Shown piece after piece: positions 31,743 to 32,969 of a stretch of DNA of 32,969 nt. The number at the start of each line of letters is the position of its first letter. Within the stretch, counting starts at the first letter, position 1. Both the position numbers and the translations under genes were made by a program. Under the pieces are notes generated by a model. That model was given only the letters and a program-made list of their open reading frames with translations. It ran no database searches and was not told the origin of the DNA. This DNA comes from Pseudobutyrivibrio sp. YE44 (GTDB taxonomy: Bacteria > Bacillota > Clostridia > Lachnospirales > Lachnospiraceae), in contig NZ_FMXT01000018.1 of the NCBI RefSeq assembly GCF_900104335.1, forward strand, positions 1 through 32,969. Direction: 5' to 3'.

Positions 31743-31816
31743 CGTGCGTGAGAAGATTCGAACTCCCGACACCTTGGTCCGTAGCCAAGTGCTCTATCCA
31801 GCTGAGCTACACACAC
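31743..31816 (-). tRNA. tRNA-Arg (anticodon ACG)
   Basis: Cloverleaf read on the minus strand: acceptor GTGTGTG/CACGCAC, anticodon loop CTACGGA, T loop TTCGAAT. CCA is not encoded. Last gene of the array. Confidence 0.95.
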
Positions 31817-31838
31817 ATATTTACAAACTTGAAGATGA

Positions 31839-31911
<73 letters not shown>

Positions 31912-31917
31912 TAGTAA

Positions 31918-31991
31918 TAGCGAGAGGGGGATTCGAACCCTCGACACCGCGGGTATGAACCGCGTGCTCTAGCCAACTGAGCTATCTCGCC
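31918..31991 (-). tRNA. tRNA-Met (anticodon CAT), elongator type
   Basis: Acceptor GGCGAGA/TCTCGCT with the G1-U72 pair typical of Firmicute elongator tRNA-Met, anticodon loop TTCATAC. It lacks the initiator's three G-C pairs in the anticodon stem. A lysidine-modified Ile tRNA is less likely. Confidence 0.9.
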
Positions 31992-32003
31992 ATAATAATA
32001 AAG

Positions 32004-32085
32004 TGGGTGGTGGTGGATTCGAACCACCGAAGCAATTAGCAGCAGATTTACAGTCTGTCCCCTTTGGCCACTCGGGAAACCACCC
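32004..32085 (-). tRNA. tRNA-Tyr (anticodon GTA)
   Basis: Class II tRNA with a long variable arm, acceptor GGGTGGT/ACCACCC, anticodon loop CTGTAAA. Confidence 0.95.
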
Positions 32086-32097
32086 CTAAAAAAATAA

Positions 32098-32170
32098 TGC
32101 GCGATCAGGGGTTCGAACCCTGGACACCCTGATTAAGAGTCAGGTGCTCTGCCAGCTGAGCTAATCGCGC
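32098..32170 (-). tRNA. tRNA-Lys (anticodon CTT)
   Basis: Acceptor GCGCGAT/ATCGCGC, anticodon loop CTCTTAA, discriminator A. Confidence 0.95.
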
Positions 32171-32202
32171 AAATTATTAAACTGTAAATTGCCAATGCAA
32201 AG

Positions 32203-32273
32203 AGCGGGTGATGGGAATCGAACCCACGTATTCAGCTTGGAAGGCTGATGTTCTACCATTGAACCACACCCGC
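32203..32273 (-). tRNA. tRNA-Gly (anticodon TCC)
   Basis: Acceptor GCGGGTG/CACCCGC, anticodon loop CTTCCAA, discriminator T. Confidence 0.95.
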
Positions 32274-32286
32274 ATATTAAGTTAAG

Positions 32287-32361
32287 TCGGGGTGACAGGA
32301 TTCGAACCTGCGACCCCCTGGTCCCAAACCAGGTGCTCTAGCCAAACTGAGCCACACCCCG
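32287..32361 (-). tRNA. tRNA-Pro (anticodon TGG)
   Basis: Acceptor CGGGGTG/CACCCCG, anticodon loop TTTGGGA, discriminator A. Confidence 0.95.
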
Positions 32362-32368
32362 ATATTAA

Positions 32369-32441
32369 TGGGACCTACAGGGCTCGAACCTGTGACCCTC
32401 TGCTTGTAAGGCAGATGCTCTCCCAGCTGAGCTAAGATCCC
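32369..32441 (-). tRNA. tRNA-Val (anticodon TAC)
   Basis: Acceptor GGGATCT/AGGTCCC, anticodon loop CTTACAA, discriminator A. Confidence 0.95.
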
Positions 32442-32460
32442 ATAACAACCAATCTGGTAA

Positions 32461-32534
32461 CGACCCCAGAGGGACTTGAACCCTCGACCTCCGCCGTGAC
32501 AGGGCGGCGCTCTAACCAACTGAGCCATGAGGCC
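32461..32534 (-). tRNA. tRNA-Asp (anticodon GTC)
   Basis: Acceptor GGCCTCA/TGGGGTC with G-T pairs, anticodon loop CTGTCAC, discriminator G as expected for Asp. Confidence 0.95.
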
Positions 32535-32538
32535 AAAA

Positions 32539-32624
32539 CGCAGAGGGTGGGATTCGAACCCACGCGCCCTTGCGGACAAACGGTTTTCAAGACCGCCTCG
32601 TTATGACCACTTCGATACCTCTGC
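32539..32624 (-). tRNA. tRNA-Ser (anticodon TGA)
   Basis: Class II tRNA with long variable arm, acceptor GCAGAGG/CCTCTGC, anticodon loop CTTGAAA, discriminator G. Confidence 0.95.
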
Positions 32625-32643
32625 ATATGTGTTAAATTTTGAA

Positions 32644-32716
32644 AGCCGATGATCGGACTCGAACCGATAACCTGCTGATTACAAATCAGCTGCTCTGCCA
32701 ATTGAGCCACATCGGC
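32644..32716 (-). tRNA. tRNA-Thr (anticodon TGT)
   Basis: Acceptor GCCGATG/CATCGGC, anticodon loop TTTGTAA. Confidence 0.95.
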
Positions 32717-32744
32717 ATATTACTAAGTATTGCCTTTAGGCAAA

Positions 32745-32816
32745 TGACTCCGACGGGAATCGAACCCGTGTTACCGCCGTGAAAGGGCGATGTCTTAACC
32801 GCTTGACCACGGAGCC
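32745..32816 (-). tRNA. tRNA-Glu (anticodon TTC)
   Basis: Acceptor GGCTCCG/CGGAGTC, anticodon loop CTTTCAC. A 7-bp hairpin GACAACG/CGTTGTC lies in the spacer before it (32822-32839), possibly a processing signal. Confidence 0.95.
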
Positions 32817-32842
32817 AAACTGACAACGCCTACGTTGTCTAG

Positions 32843-32915
32843 CTCCCCAAGTAGGACTCGAACCTACGACAACTCGGTTAACAGCCGAGTGCTCTACCAA
32901 CTGAGCTATTGAGGA
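32843..32915 (-). tRNA. tRNA-Asn (anticodon GTT)
   Basis: Acceptor TCCTCAA/TTGGGGA, anticodon loop CTGTTAA, discriminator G. Confidence 0.95.
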
Positions 32916-32940
32916 ATATTTTGGGATTTAATAATCCTAG

Positions 32941-32969
32941 TGGAGACGGAGAGATTCGAACTCTTGACC
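32941..32969 (-). tRNA. tRNA, 3' part only (identity not visible)
   Basis: The minus strand shows a T arm (GAGTTCGAATCTC), an acceptor strand CGTCTCC and discriminator A. The anticodon lies beyond the right edge. Confidence 0.85.

Overview
The window is AT-rich, low-GC Firmicute DNA and most probably comes from a Lachnospiraceae member of the Butyrivibrio/Pseudobutyrivibrio type. This rests on the 5' end of a 16S rRNA gene at the left edge (minus strand), Firmicute-style ribosome binding sites and promoters, and the family content (a 74-aa protein resembling DUF6465, LrgAB, a YkvI-like membrane protein, orphan HPt, YARHG). The species cannot be fixed from the sequence alone.

Layout. 1-600: start of a 16S rRNA gene with its promoter, read leftward. 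602-1757: a 74-aa protein and a NudC-type Nudix hydrolase. 1813-5780: a plasmid-type replication and partition block, with a Rep_3-like initiator, eleven 18-bp iterons, a two-gene par operon and a very AT-rich stretch. 6096-10460: an orphan HPt protein, an unknown protein with a possible sliding-clamp motif, a hairpin cluster, and a macro-domain/aldehyde dehydrogenase/Dabb gene run. 10513-14760: lrgAB, a large secreted acidic protein with a possible pore-forming region, a flavin split-barrel protein and a small membrane protein. 14799-25670: an accessory, defence-like region with a DUF1016 relic, an AbiEi gene followed by a decayed AbiEii, a serine recombinase, an intact AbiEi/AbiEii pair, an AAA+ ATPase plus PD-(D/E)XK nuclease pair sharing a palindrome, a YkvI-like membrane protein, gene relics and a DUF234-type ATPase. 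25774-31662: a tyrosine recombinase, a metal-linked operon (28-aa membrane peptide and HMA protein), a VOC protein, a small gene with LexA-like boxes, an LCM-type methyltransferase, an EamA exporter, a YccF protein and a metallophosphoesterase. 31743-32969: fourteen tRNA genes (the last cut by the window edge), all on the minus strand.

The key reading is that a plasmid-like origin (Rep, iterons, ParA, partition protein) lies within 4 kb of an rRNA operon and 28 kb of a large tRNA array. This is what a chromid (secondary chromosome) would look like. Butyrivibrio proteoclasticus is known to have a secondary replicon carrying rRNA operons. An integrated plasmid in a main chromosome is the alternative.

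The best candidate for an undescribed system is the two-gene AAA+ ATPase/PD-(D/E)XK nuclease module at 18841-22454. Near-identical 21-bp palindromes lie upstream of both genes, and AbiE modules and a recombinase flank it. Other regulatory signals stand out: a shared DtxR-like operator over the -35 box of two promoters, and a LexA-like box between the -10 and -35 of a small gene. The region holds at least six gene relics, so it is being actively rearranged.
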